A DNA stretch of 64,000 nucleotides from Kyrpidia spormannii (GTDB lineage: Bacteria > Bacillota > Bacilli > Kyrpidiales > Kyrpidiaceae): contig NZ_CP024955.1 in the NCBI RefSeq assembly GCF_002804065.1, positions 2,976,001 through 3,040,000 of the forward strand, in the 5' to 3' direction. Every line of letters starts with the position of its first letter. The stretch's first letter is position 1. The translations under genes were made by a program, and so were the position numbers. The notes beneath the pieces were generated by a model. That model saw nothing but the letters and a program-made list of their open reading frames with translations. It did no database searches and had not been told where the DNA came from. Positions 16,513-24,956 of this stretch are shown here, one piece after another.

Positions 16513-17112
16513 TCACGCCCGGGTATCGAACAGCCGCGCCCCGCCCTGCGGCATTCCGCTCTTGGGCGGCACCGGTGCTCCGACGGGACCCCCTGCCGGG
16601 CCGGGGCCGTAGGCGGACGCGCCGGCAGAGCCGCCCGCCGCATCAGGGCCGTAGGCCCGCACACCGTCAGGCGGACTGTACACTCCGACATCCTGCGCCG
16701 CGGTGATCACGTCGATCATCTGGCGCACGTAGGTCAGGGACTGCTCGGTCAGGGCCCGGTTCTGGCCGTTCACCCGCTCAAGCTCCGTCAGCACCCGGTC
16801 GAATTCACCGGCGATCTCCTCCATCCGCCGACGGGTGCCCAGGTCGACCCGCTCGGCCACCGTCGACAACCGAAGCTCCTCGGGCCGGACGCCCCACTGC
16901 TCGGCCAGCGCTTCCCCGATCTCCAGCCGGCGGCGCTCGTGGGCGGCAATCCGCTTCATCCGCTCATCCATGGCCCGCACAATCCGATCGAGAGCCTCCA
17001 TATCCCCGGCGACCAGCGCCTCCCGCTGACGCTGGCCATCCTCCACAAGACCCTGGTACTCCTTGAGCAGATCCTCCACCGCCTGCACGAGATGTTGTAC
17101 CTTCTCATTCAT
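16513..17112 (-). CDS. flgN: Flagellar export chaperone FlgN
   Basis: The 199-residue, mainly helical protein has the FlgN pattern VEDLLKEYQGLVEDGQRQRE and a long coiled coil to about residue 130 (ERRRLEIGEALAEQWGVRPE). A low-complexity Gly/Pro/Ala tail follows and is extra to the 150-160-residue norm. FlgN binds FlgK and FlgL and delivers them to the flagellar export apparatus. Its ATG overlaps the flgM stop by ATGA, and flgK follows 13 bases after its stop, so it is in one operon with both. Confidence 0.88.
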   Translation of the reverse strand: MNEKVQHLVQAVEDLLKEYQGLVEDGQRQREALVAGDMEALDRIVRAMDERMKRIAAHERRRLEIGEALAEQWGVRPEELRLSTVAERVDLGTRRRMEEIAGEFDRVLTELERVNGQNRALTEQSLTYVRQMIDVITAAQDVGVYSPPDGVRAYGPDAAGGSAGASAYGPGPAGGPVGAPVPPKSGMPQGGARLFDTRA

Positions 17113-17684
17113 CCCGCCCCGCCCCCTTCCCGATCCGCAGCCGCGGGTCCGGCGCCGGGCACGGCTTTCGGGCTATCCCCGGAAGGTATCGTGGGGTCAG
17201 CGGGCGCTCCCCCAGGCAGCCGGCCAGCCAGCGGGCCATCCCCGGAGCCAAGGGGTAGACCGGTCCCATGGCCGGGCACCTGTCCCGAGAAGCGTGAGAG
17301 CCCCGGGCCGTCCTTCCTATCCCGACTCAGCCGACGGGCGGCCGTCACCCAGTCCAGCATTCGGTCGGCCAAACGCCCGGGGTCCACCTGATACGTGCCC
17401 GCGGCGATCTGTTCCTTGAGCCGGGCGACTCGTTCCTCCCGGCTCTCCCCCGCCGGCGCTGCCTGGGACGTGCCACCTGCCGGACCGGCTCCACCCGCCA
17501 CCCGGCGATCCACCGTAGAACCGATCTCCGGCGCCCCGGCCAAGGCCCGGGCGGCCTCGGAGATAGCCACCTCGTCCCCTCCCCCGGGGGCGGGTCCCCG
17601 CTCTCCCGGCCCGGCCGGGGTCCGGCGGTTCCGCCACGTTTCGTAAACCTGTTGCCAGCCCGGCAAATTCCCGTCTATGCGCAT
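17109..17684 (-). CDS. flgM: Anti-sigma factor FlgM
   Basis: The protein of about 191 residues begins MRIDGNLPGWQQVYETW at ATG 17684, after GAGGGGAG. A middle segment (RVARLKEQIAAGTYQVDPGR; LADRMLDWV) matches the conserved FlgM sigma-28-binding C-terminal region (VxxLKxxIxxGxYxVDxxxVAxKML). FlgM binds and inhibits sigma-D until hook completion. B. subtilis FlgM is about 88 residues; here a Gly/Pro-rich insertion and a 75-residue disordered tail roughly double it. Context (upstream of flgN-flgK) and a sigma-D promoter support the call. Confidence 0.9.
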   Translation of the reverse strand: MRIDGNLPGWQQVYETWRNRRTPAGPGERGPAPGGGDEVAISEAARALAGAPEIGSTVDRRVAGGAGPAGGTSQAAPAGESREERVARLKEQIAAGTYQVDPGRLADRMLDWVTAARRLSRDRKDGPGLSRFSGQVPGHGTGLPLGSGDGPLAGRLPGGAPADPTIPSGDSPKAVPGAGPAAADREGGGAG

Positions 17685-17818
17685 GGTGAATCTCCCCTCG
17701 GCTCTCATCTGTCGCGCCGTGCGTCTGCTCCCGCCCCAGCCGCCCCAAGCACCCTGACACCGGCGGCCGCCGGCTCACCCCCCGAAGTGGGTCCGTCGCA
17801 CCGACTCCTTTATCATAA

Positions 17819-17845
17819 AGATCGGCCGGGCCGGCACGATGTTAA
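17819..17845 (-). promoter_or_regulatory. Sigma-D-type promoter upstream of flgM
   Basis: On the minus strand TTAA (17845-17842), 15 bases, then GCCGATCT (17826-17819) resembles TAAA-N15-GCCGATAT. The -35 part is imperfect. It would give an approximately 130-base leader before flgM and place flgM-flgN-flgK-flgL under its own cognate sigma factor, as in Bacillus. Confidence 0.6.
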
Positions 17846-17901
17846 GATCCCAGGGCGATCCCGGCCAAACGAGAGGTGCGACTGACCTGCACGAATTTTC
17901 G

Positions 17902-17931
17902 TTGTTTCCCTGGCGAGACTTGCGCTATACT
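17902..17931 (+). promoter_or_regulatory. Sigma-A-type promoter for Uma2 gene
   Basis: TTGTTT (17902-17907) and TATACT (17926-17931) are separated by 18 bases. It is about 40 bases before the Uma2 start and diverges from the flgM promoter. Confidence 0.55.
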
Positions 17932-17972
17932 GGGCCCAGAACGGTGAAATTCTCCTTCGGGCGGGATGAAGG

Positions 17973-18530
17973 TTGCCAAGACCCAACGCCAGCGGCTCCG
18001 GCCGCTACACCTACGAAGATTACCAAACGTGGGATGGCGAGGAACGGTGGGAGCTGATCGACGGTGTCCCTTACCTCCTGCCGAGTCCCAGCACGGAGCA
18101 CCAGGAGATTTTGATGCAACTGTCGGTCGAAATCGGCGGATATCTGCGGGGCAAGGCGTGTCGTGCCTTCGCCGCGCCCATGGACCTGACTTTCTCTCCG
18201 GATTCCAAAACGAAAGACGTGGTGCAGCCCGATCTTTTCGTGATTTGTGACCCGGCGCCGCCCGGCCCCCGGGTGATCGGCACGCCCGTATGGATCATCG
18301 AAATCCTGTCTCCCTCCACGGCGGCGAATGATCTCATCCGCAAAATGAACCTGTACCAGAGGGCCGGGGTGAGGGAGTATTGGATCGTCGATCCCATGGA
18401 AAATCGCATCCACGTCTACCTCCACGACGGCACCGTCCTCCGCTGGCAGAGGGAATATCAGCCCGGTGACACCCTGGCACCTTCGATGTTTAGCGACCTC
18501 GTGATCCGAGTCGACCAGGTTTTTGGATAG
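17973..18530 (+). CDS. Uma2-family (DUF820) restriction-fold nuclease
   Basis: The 185-residue protein has the Uma2/DUF820 PD-(D/E)xK pattern: YEDYQTWDGEERWELIDGVP at the N-terminus, VVQPDLFVI (catalytic Asp), WIIEILSPST (catalytic Glu motif) and VREYWIVDP. The family is abundant in some bacteria and presumed to be an endonuclease, but its biological role is not settled. The start is TTG 17973 after GGGATGAAGG, directly following an in-frame TGA. A sigma-A promoter precedes it. It sits with two other accessory genes between yvyF and flgM, which are normally neighbours. Confidence 0.85.
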   Translation: MPRPNASGSGRYTYEDYQTWDGEERWELIDGVPYLLPSPSTEHQEILMQLSVEIGGYLRGKACRAFAAPMDLTFSPDSKTKDVVQPDLFVICDPAPPGPRVIGTPVWIIEILSPSTAANDLIRKMNLYQRAGVREYWIVDPMENRIHVYLHDGTVLRWQREYQPGDTLAPSMFSDLVIRVDQVFG

Positions 18531-18592
18531 GAGGCCGCTTGGGAGACCTTGAATGAATAATAACGCAGCCGATAGAAAATGAGGGATCCAAT

Positions 18593-19852
18593 ATGCCATA
18601 TGAGCCGAAGTTTGAAATCCGAGACCCGATCCACGGCTTTATCGAGCTCAGCCGAAGTGAACTGCGGATTGTGGACAGTGCCCCTTTTCAACGATTGCGG
18701 CGAATTCATCAACTTGGGACCACTTACCTTGTTTATCCAACAGCAGAACACACACGCTTTACCCATTCCCTTGGCGTCATGCAGATGTCAACCCGCATAT
18801 TTGATCGACTCGTAAATAAACACCACACGGAATTGAACTGGACGAAACAACAAATCATGAAATACCGACAAATGCTTCGACTGACAGCATTGTTGCACGA
18901 TATTGGCCATGCACCGTTCTCTCACACATCAGATGGTATTTTCCCGGCGGACCTCAATCACGAAATGATGGGCGCAAAGATTATTTGTGAAACGCCAATT
19001 GGGGACATCGTTGACGAAATCGGCAAGCCATTTGAATTCGGCAGACAACACATAGCTGACATGATTACCCAGGGATTGCCCGAAAAGGATTATCGTTTAC
19101 TCCGAGATCTTTTAATCGGTGAACTTGATGCTGATAAGATGGACTACCTGTTAAGAGACTCAATATCACTAGGTGTCGAATACGGAAAATTTGATCTGCC
19201 GAGAATCCTGCAAACCTTGTGCTTGTTCCCCCATGAGAGGACGTGGAGGCTGGGTGTCGAGGAAGGAGGGGTACAAGCTGTTGAGGGATTGGTAATGGCA
19301 AGATATTACATGTTCGTGCAAATTTATTTTCACAAAACTCGTCGGGTCTATGACAAAATGATGGAGCGCTTTTTGCAAGACCTTCTGCCAAACGACCGAA
19401 AAACACTACCCGATAACGTGGAGGAGTATTTGAACTGGGATGATATACGCGTTTTGGAGCGTGCGAAAGAGCATCCGTCGCCATGGGGGCGGCGGATTCT
19501 AAACCGGGAACACTTTGTGTTAGCGTATCAAGCACCTGCCCGCCGACCTCTAAGCTCCCAAGAAACCAAACGGCTCAAGGAATTGCTTCTTGACATCGAA
19601 CAGACGTTTGGATATAATCAAGTCATAGCCGACTTCGCCTCCAAGACTCCTATCAAATTCGAACATGAAGAGGAACCTACGATATGGGTTGTAACTTCCA
19701 ATGACGACGAACCGGAACCCTTTCAAGACGTCGCTCGCATTGTTAGTAAAATCGACGAACCGATCCTGTATGCTAGGATCTATTGTGAGCGCGGACTAAA
19801 AAACGACGTGCACAAATTTTCCAAGCGCAAATTCAAGATGGAATGGGAGTGA
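18593..19852 (+). CDS. HD-domain phosphohydrolase (dGTPase/YwfO-like)
   Basis: The 419-residue protein begins with the family signature IRDPIHGFIELSRSELRIVD and QRLRRIHQLGTTYLVYPTAE. The metal-binding HD residues are visible: HTRFTHSLGV, LTALLHDIGHAPFSH and the later Asp in ELDADKMDYLLRDS. HD proteins of this subgroup (YwfO, SAMHD1/dGTPase relatives) hydrolyse nucleotides. The substrate here is unknown, but a deoxynucleotide or signalling nucleotide is plausible. The stop TGA lies 2 bases before the next gene's ATG, so the pair is translated as a unit. Composition is lower in GC than the flagellar flank, suggesting transfer. B. subtilis also has ywfO next to ywgA. Confidence 0.85.
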   Translation: MPYEPKFEIRDPIHGFIELSRSELRIVDSAPFQRLRRIHQLGTTYLVYPTAEHTRFTHSLGVMQMSTRIFDRLVNKHHTELNWTKQQIMKYRQMLRLTALLHDIGHAPFSHTSDGIFPADLNHEMMGAKIICETPIGDIVDEIGKPFEFGRQHIADMITQGLPEKDYRLLRDLLIGELDADKMDYLLRDSISLGVEYGKFDLPRILQTLCLFPHERTWRLGVEEGGVQAVEGLVMARYYMFVQIYFHKTRRVYDKMMERFLQDLLPNDRKTLPDNVEEYLNWDDIRVLERAKEHPSPWGRRILNREHFVLAYQAPARRPLSSQETKRLKELLLDIEQTFGYNQVIADFASKTPIKFEHEEEPTIWVVTSNDDEPEPFQDVARIVSKIDEPILYARIYCERGLKNDVHKFSKRKFKMEWE

Positions 19853-19854
19853 CA

Positions 19855-20379
19855 ATGATGGGATTGGGTGCACTCGCAGCATATGTCACCATGCGACAAG
19901 GCCAAATTAAAGGGAAAAAAGCCTTTCAAAAGATTTTCTACTTTTTAACATCATCCGGCATTCCAACCGGCCTTACGTTTCGTATTTATCACTACGGTCC
20001 CTACTCATCTGCTCTGGATTATGAAATGGATAACATCCATATGCAAGGGGCCATCACCATGGAACAGGAACAGAATGGAAGATTTCAGGCCTGGACCATT
20101 CAACCGGGCCCGCAAGCCCAGGATATAATTGCCGAAGACCAGATCGTAAAAGAATATAAGTCCAAGATTGACGATCTGCTCAGCATTTTGCCGGATGACC
20201 CGAAAACCCTAGAATTATGGTCAACGACCCACTTTGTCATTGTGTCGAAAAAGAGATATGGCAAAAATGCGGACCCGGAATCTGTAATAAAGACCGTTCA
20301 AGAGATTAAAGGAGATAAATTCTCACTTGACGAAATCCGCAACGCTTATGACGAATTGATGGATCATCAACTGATTTGA
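19855..20379 (+). CDS. YwgA-like protein, partner of the HD protein
   Basis: The 174-residue protein starts at ATG 19855; GGGAG of the preceding gene's end serves as its ribosome site, so translation is coupled to the HD gene. It shows the YwgA/Panacea-like layout: RQGQIKGKKAFQKIFYFLTS, then RIYHYGPYSSALDYEMDNI, and a C-terminal helical part (LDEIRNAYDELM). Proteins of this fold include SocA-like antitoxin domains, so the pair could be a toxin-antitoxin or defence unit, but that is inference. There is no membrane segment. Confident as a real gene; the family call is from pattern and pairing. Confidence 0.75.
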   Translation: MMGLGALAAYVTMRQGQIKGKKAFQKIFYFLTSSGIPTGLTFRIYHYGPYSSALDYEMDNIHMQGAITMEQEQNGRFQAWTIQPGPQAQDIIAEDQIVKEYKSKIDDLLSILPDDPKTLELWSTTHFVIVSKKRYGKNADPESVIKTVQEIKGDKFSLDEIRNAYDELMDHQLI

Positions 20380-20554
20380 GAATTATGACCGAGTTTTACA
20401 AGATGCAATCCCAAAACAGGTCAAAGAGTTAGATGAGCAGGCCAGAAGGTGTCCAGCCCTTATTCTCTCACACCCTTTCTAAACGGCCCAACCATGCCCC
20501 ATTCACCCTTCCATCGGAGTGGGATCTCCCCCCCACTCCCTCCACCTCCGAACC

Positions 20555-20941
20555 CTACGACCGCTTCGTCCAGCCCGGGCGGGTGTGAAACTTGCCGTCA
20601 TCGTCCTTCTTAACCTGCGCAAACCCCTTGGCCAACTCGGCGGTACACCGGTCACAGAACCGCCCGCTGGTGATCTCGCGGCCGCATCGCTCGCAAGGAT
20701 AGCGCATATTCCCCCCGCTCACCACCGTGAGGCGACCTTCCCGCAAAAACTGCAGCACCAAATCGGGATCAACCCCTGTGGCCTCGGAAACTTCGACGAT
20801 CGTCGCCCCCCGGTGCTGCGACACGTACTCCCGCACTTTCTGATAGAGCTCTTCTTCCTCCCGCCGGCAAGCCGGGCAAACCTGCTCCCGGCCCACCTTT
20901 TGATAAATCCGCCCGCACCGCTTGCAGTTGGCAAAATCCAC
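20555..20941 (-). CDS. yvyF: Flagellar operon protein YvyF (TIGR03826)
   Basis: The 128-residue protein carries two zinc-ribbon-like pairs, NCKRCG...VCPACR and YPCERCG...FCDRC, with a helix-turn-helix-like ATIVEVSEATGVDPDLVLQF between them. This is the YvyF/FlaF-type flagellar operon protein that in Bacillus lies between comF and flgM. The start is taken at GTG 20941 after GGGGGG; upstream sequence in frame is low-complexity. Here it is cut off from flgM by the Uma2/HD/YwgA insertion, on the same strand 2.9 kb away. A regulatory role is suggested by HTH plus zinc; none is established. Confidence 0.85.
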   Translation of the reverse strand: MDFANCKRCGRIYQKVGREQVCPACRREEEELYQKVREYVSQHRGATIVEVSEATGVDPDLVLQFLREGRLTVVSGGNMRYPCERCGREITSGRFCDRCTAELAKGFAQVKKDDDGKFHTRPGWTKRS

Positions 20942-21060
20942 GCCGCGCACCCCCCCGCCGCAACCGCGCCGGGCCTCCGACCCGGCCCACATCCTTATTG
21001 TAAAAATTTCGTCCCGCCCCCGGTAGTCTCCTGCACCGCGATCCCGCCCCGCGCCGCGTC

Positions 21061-22224
21061 TCACCCCGCTGCGCTCCGCCCCAACCACCGGCCGAAGCCC
21101 CGGCGGACCCCTTGCACAACCACCGCCGCCACGGGCAGCCCTACGCCGCCCGCCATCGAGAACCCCCAGCCATCATTGATGATCTCGTACCGCATGTTAA
21201 TACCGCTGGAGAACAACATCAAGCTCCCCGCCCATACCAGAATCGCCCCGGGGACAACCACAGACCGGTGGTGGCGAAGGCCCGCCCACTGGCTGATTGC
21301 AGTGGCCAGGGTGTAATGAAGCACCGATACTTTTAGAAACATCGTCGCCAAGATGCCGATCACATAGATGGCATCCAGCCGCTCCAAAAAATCCGCCACC
21401 CTCAGGGCTCGAACCACTTCCAGGGTCGGATAATGCACGTGCTGCCGGGAGTCGCCGAGAATCGTCGTCACCACCGTCTCCGCCAGGAGCCCGGCCACAC
21501 TGATGGCCACCACCGCCACCCACAGGGGCCGATAAATCCTCCCCCCCGCCACCGCCGGGCGAATTTGAACCACCGTCATGAGTTCCACACCATACAGCCA
21601 GGGCACCACCGTCGCCCGGAGCACCGGGTCGAGGCCATCCGCCAACACCGGCTGCACATGGTGAAAATCCGCATACTGCAAAGAAAAAAGAGACAGGGCC
21701 ATCACAAGCACCACCCCGACCGGGGTAATGATCTCCCCCATCCGTCCCACCGCCTCAAGCCCTTGGGTTACGGCATAAACCACCGGAATAAAAAAGAGCC
21801 CGGCCATGACGTACCCCGGGGTGTCGGACAAAAGCGTATCCGTGAGAAACAGCACCATTTGACGAATGGCCGTGGCCTCAGTGACATACAGCCAAACCAA
21901 CGACCCCAAACCCACCGCCCGACCGAACCAGGGGCCAAAAACCGTGAAATAGCCTTCCATCATCGTCTGGCCCGGGAACATGCGCCGAAACCCCATGATG
22001 ACGAGAACCACGACCGCACCCCCGATAAAGAAAAAGGGGCCCGTCAACCAGGCGTCCCGCACGACGAAGCGGCTGATGGCAAACGGGAGAAAAAGAATCC
22101 CGGTGCCCAGCACCAGCCAAATCATCAAAAAGGACAATTGCAATTCCGATAACTGCTGTTTTACCGCCTTCCACCTGCCTTGCCCTTCGGCACGTCTGCG
22201 CCGCTCTAGCCGACCGGGACACAT
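21061..22224 (-). CDS. GerAB-type spore germination permease
   Basis: The protein of about 387 residues has around ten hydrophobic segments (for example FLMIWLVLGTGILFLPFAIS, VVVLVIMGFRRMFPGQTMME, PGYVMAGLFFIPVVYAVTQG). The pattern matches the GerAB/ArcD/ProY branch of the APC superfamily (PF03845). GerAB proteins form the nutrient-sensing membrane part of germinant receptors in the spore inner membrane. The usual partners GerAA and GerAC are not adjacent, so it is an orphan or works with a distant set. The start is uncertain: ATG 22224 is used, though no good ribosome site is visible. It diverges from the KimA-like gene. Confidence 0.8.
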   Translation of the reverse strand: MCPGRLERRRRAEGQGRWKAVKQQLSELQLSFLMIWLVLGTGILFLPFAISRFVVRDAWLTGPFFFIGGAVVVLVIMGFRRMFPGQTMMEGYFTVFGPWFGRAVGLGSLVWLYVTEATAIRQMVLFLTDTLLSDTPGYVMAGLFFIPVVYAVTQGLEAVGRMGEIITPVGVVLVMALSLFSLQYADFHHVQPVLADGLDPVLRATVVPWLYGVELMTVVQIRPAVAGGRIYRPLWVAVVAISVAGLLAETVVTTILGDSRQHVHYPTLEVVRALRVADFLERLDAIYVIGILATMFLKVSVLHYTLATAISQWAGLRHHRSVVVPGAILVWAGSLMLFSSGINMRYEIINDGWGFSMAGGVGLPVAAVVVQGVRRGFGRWLGRSAAG

Positions 22225-22316
22225 CTGGTCACATGCAGTGTGCGCGAATTCGGCCGCCAATATGAAACCGAAGAACTGTTTGATCGGCCAAATTTCCCCC
22301 CGTCCAACCCTCCCCC

Positions 22317-22345
22317 TTTTGCCGGGGGCCGGGCCGCAGTATACT
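22317..22345 (+). promoter_or_regulatory. Sigma-A-like promoter for KimA-like permease
   Basis: TTTTGC (22317-22322) and TATACT (22340-22345) are 17 bases apart, about 160 bases before the start. I looked for the c-di-AMP (ydaO) riboswitch that often precedes kimA and did not recognise its conserved motifs in this leader. Confidence 0.4.
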
Positions 22346-22507
22346 TCGGAGGTAAAGGTGAGGGCCGGCTTCAGCCCGCCGGTTTCTTGCCTTGGTGTTT
22401 CGGCATTCTGAATCCGTCGTCGAAAGGGGGCGAAGGCCCTGGTCGAGAACCCGGCGGGCGGCTCGCGGACCAAACAATGAAAGCCGCGCCCCAACAGGAA
22501 GCGGACC

Positions 22508-24448
22508 GTGATCCCGGAAACTCGATCAGGTGCGGTTATGCTGGCCTCTTTGGAACCCTGGCTTCACCCGGTGCTCATCGTCCTGGCGCTTCTTGCCATC
22601 GGTTTTGCGATCTTGAATTTTGGCGCCGTCAAGCGCATCCTGATCGGGCGCCCCATGCGCACCCGGGAGCTTTACGCCCAACACACCAAACTGTTGTGGT
22701 ACGTGGCTTTGCCGGTCCTGGCAGCAGACTTGTACTCATCGGTAGCCTACGGCCCGGAGGCGGGCATGACGGAGCTCGCCGGCCTCGGGGATTCGGCCAA
22801 ATGGCTGATTCTCCCCATCACCGCGGCCACGGTGTCTCTGCTCGTCATCCTGATCACCTCCTACATCATGGGCATCATGGCGTATCCCGACGGAGGCGGC
22901 GCCTATGCCATCGCGAAAGATAATTTTCGCCGGCCCTGGGCATCCCTGGTGGCGGCCAGCGCCCTCCTGGTGGATTACGTGCTCACCGTCGCCGTCTCCG
23001 TATCCGCCGGGATTCAGGCCGTGTCCTCCGCCTACCCCCAGGTGATTCCTTATGAAACGACCCTCTCCATCCTGTGCATTTTGATCATCCTCCTCGTGAA
23101 TTTGCGCGGGGTGGCGGAATCGGCGTCGATTTTTGCCTGGCCGACAATCCTGTTCATGATCAGCATGATGACCTTGATCTTCGCGGGATTTGTCAATGAG
23201 GCCCATCACGGGTTCCACCAGGCCGTGACGCCCCCTCTGGGCGTGCTGCCCGCCGGGCTGACCCTGCTGCTCGCCCTCAAAGCGTTCAGTTCGGCGTCTT
23301 CGGCGTTGACGGGGATCGAGACCATCTCCAACTCTGTGCCGGTTTTCCGGGAGCCCCATCAGAAAAACGCCATCAAAGCGTACATCGGTCTCGGGGTCAT
23401 CACCGGGATCACCTTGCTGGGTTTTGCCTGGCACCTGTATGTCCAGGGCATCTCGGTGAACCCGAACAACACCATGCTCTCCCAGCTGGCGGGGTTGTAT
23501 TTTGGCCACGGGGTGGTTTATCAGGTGATCATTTGGTCGACCTTCATCGTCCTCATCCTCGCCGCCAACTCCACCTTTACGGGTTTCCCCCAATTGGCGG
23601 CTTTGGTGGCGGCGGACGGCTTCCTCCCCCGAGCGCTGACCATCCGGGGCGACCGGCTGGGCTACTCCAACGGCATGCTGGTGCTGGCGGCCCTGGCCTC
23701 GTTGCTGATCGAAGTGTTTCACGCCGAGACCAACGCCCTCATCCCCCTGTACGCCATCGGGGTGTTCCTGTCCTTCACCGTGGCCCAGGCGGGCCTTGTG
23801 CGACGGTGGCTGCGGCTTCGCCAGGGGATTTGGCCCGTAAAATTGGCGATCAACGCGGTGGGGGCCGGGGTGACGGCTCTGGTGGCCATCATTTTCGCCG
23901 TGACCAAATTCACGGACGGGGCGTGGATTGTGATCGTGGTGCTGCCCCTCTTGGTCGCCCTGTCGGCGGCGGTGCACCGCCATTATGAGCAAATCGGCCG
24001 GGAGCTCGCCATCGACCTGGCGGAGGAACGCCCGGAAACCCATTCGGTGATCTCCATCGTGTTGGTGTCCGGGGTCCATCGGGTGGTCCTGAACACCCTG
24101 TCCTTCGCCCAAAGCATTCACACAAACGTGATCGCGGTTTATGTGGGGTTTGACGAGGAGTCCATCGAGAGGATGAAAAAACAGTGGGAGGCGTGGGGCT
24201 CGCCGTGCAAGCTGTATACGCTGAAGAGCGAGTACCGATCTCTTCTCCGGCCGTTGTCCCTGTTCATCGGCACTTTGGAGAGGATCGAGGGCGGGCCGGA
24301 CCGGGTGCATGTGATCGTCCCCCAGTTCATCCCGAGGCGGTGGTGGCACAATGCTCTCCACAACCAGACGGCGCTCCTGATCCGATTGTGGCTGATGCGC
24401 AACCGGGATGTGGTGGTGACCACGGTGCCGTACCATTTGCACCAATAG
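22508..24448 (+). CDS. APC-family potassium permease, KimA-like
   Basis: The 646-residue protein has a basic N-terminus with IGRPMRTRELYAQHTKLLWY, a motif block typical of KimA/YdaO (GRP...H..L), then PVLAADLYSSVAYGPEAGM and about 12 membrane segments (to about residue 480). A cytosolic C-terminal domain resembling a UspA-like region (SIVLVSGVHRVVLNTLSFAQ...) follows. KimA is a high-affinity proton-coupled K+ importer controlled by c-di-AMP in B. subtilis. GTG 22508 follows AGGAAG. Substrate specificity cannot be proved from sequence; other APC transporters share the core, but the GRP N-terminus and cytosolic C-terminus favour K+. Confidence 0.75.
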   Translation: MIPETRSGAVMLASLEPWLHPVLIVLALLAIGFAILNFGAVKRILIGRPMRTRELYAQHTKLLWYVALPVLAADLYSSVAYGPEAGMTELAGLGDSAKWLILPITAATVSLLVILITSYIMGIMAYPDGGGAYAIAKDNFRRPWASLVAASALLVDYVLTVAVSVSAGIQAVSSAYPQVIPYETTLSILCILIILLVNLRGVAESASIFAWPTILFMISMMTLIFAGFVNEAHHGFHQAVTPPLGVLPAGLTLLLALKAFSSASSALTGIETISNSVPVFREPHQKNAIKAYIGLGVITGITLLGFAWHLYVQGISVNPNNTMLSQLAGLYFGHGVVYQVIIWSTFIVLILAANSTFTGFPQLAALVAADGFLPRALTIRGDRLGYSNGMLVLAALASLLIEVFHAETNALIPLYAIGVFLSFTVAQAGLVRRWLRLRQGIWPVKLAINAVGAGVTALVAIIFAVTKFTDGAWIVIVVLPLLVALSAAVHRHYEQIGRELAIDLAEERPETHSVISIVLVSGVHRVVLNTLSFAQSIHTNVIAVYVGFDEESIERMKKQWEAWGSPCKLYTLKSEYRSLLRPLSLFIGTLERIEGGPDRVHVIVPQFIPRRWWHNALHNQTALLIRLWLMRNRDVVVTTVPYHLHQ

Positions 24449-24516
24449 AGAACTTGAGGGATGCGACGGGAGGCGCCCATGCCTGCGCAAAAAATGGGCC
24501 TCCGCAAGGCCCGGGT

Positions 24517-24717
24517 TCATTCTTCGTCTGTTTCCAGATCCCGATAAGCGAAGACCACCAAAGCGTTGAATTCCCGGCGGTCCTTAACCAGGGAAACTGA
24601 AATGGGGTCCGCCCGCTCGGCGTCTTGGGTCAGCTGGATCTGGCTCTTGATGTGGGCCAGGGTCGGCCCCTGAAACATCTCCACAAACGTGCGGCGCGTG
24701 TTTAGGCCTGAGGCCAC
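24517..24717 (-). CDS. Small hypothetical protein
   Basis: The start at GTG 24717 is favoured because CGGAGGTGG lies upstream, giving 66 residues; the frame extends to an ATG at 24837 without a good ribosome site. Text such as THIKSQ-type helices followed by FNALVVFAYRD suggests an alpha/beta fold ending in a beta strand, perhaps like small sporulation proteins of the Cse60 type, but the match is weak. No motif gives a function. It is downstream of comFC on the same strand. Confidence 0.45.
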   Translation of the reverse strand: MASGLNTRRTFVEMFQGPTLAHIKSQIQLTQDAERADPISVSLVKDRREFNALVVFAYRDLETDEE

Positions 24718-24956
24718 CGCCTCCACCTCCGAACAGTGAGGAATGCTCCTCAATCGCTCAGTGTATGCGAGCGGTCGGTCCGGGTTGCCAGTCCATTGGC
24801 AAACACGGCCCGTCCCACCGCCGCCCGCCTTTTTCATGTTGCCACAGAAATGCCGCGACGTCTATGGCTCGAAAGGCGGAATTTTGCGCAAGCAATTCGT
24901 GAAAAACCGCCGACCTCGCCTCCCTCCAGCCGTGGCCGCGCTCCTTGTTCCAGACT

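Noticed and set aside
17700-17805. Possible 30-codon leader ORF before flgM
   Set aside because: An AAGGAG-GTG start exists in the leader, but the frame is Gly/Ala-rich and ends at the flgM-region ATGA; no evidence of translation.
24470-24504. Stem GGAGGC...CCTCC after the KimA-like gene as a terminator
   Set aside because: The stem is good but there is no following T-run on either strand, so it is not counted as an intrinsic terminator.
22736-24520. 594-codon minus-strand frame opposite the KimA-like gene
   Set aside because: Shadow of a clear 12-segment permease; its content is His/Gln/Arg-rich with no domain.
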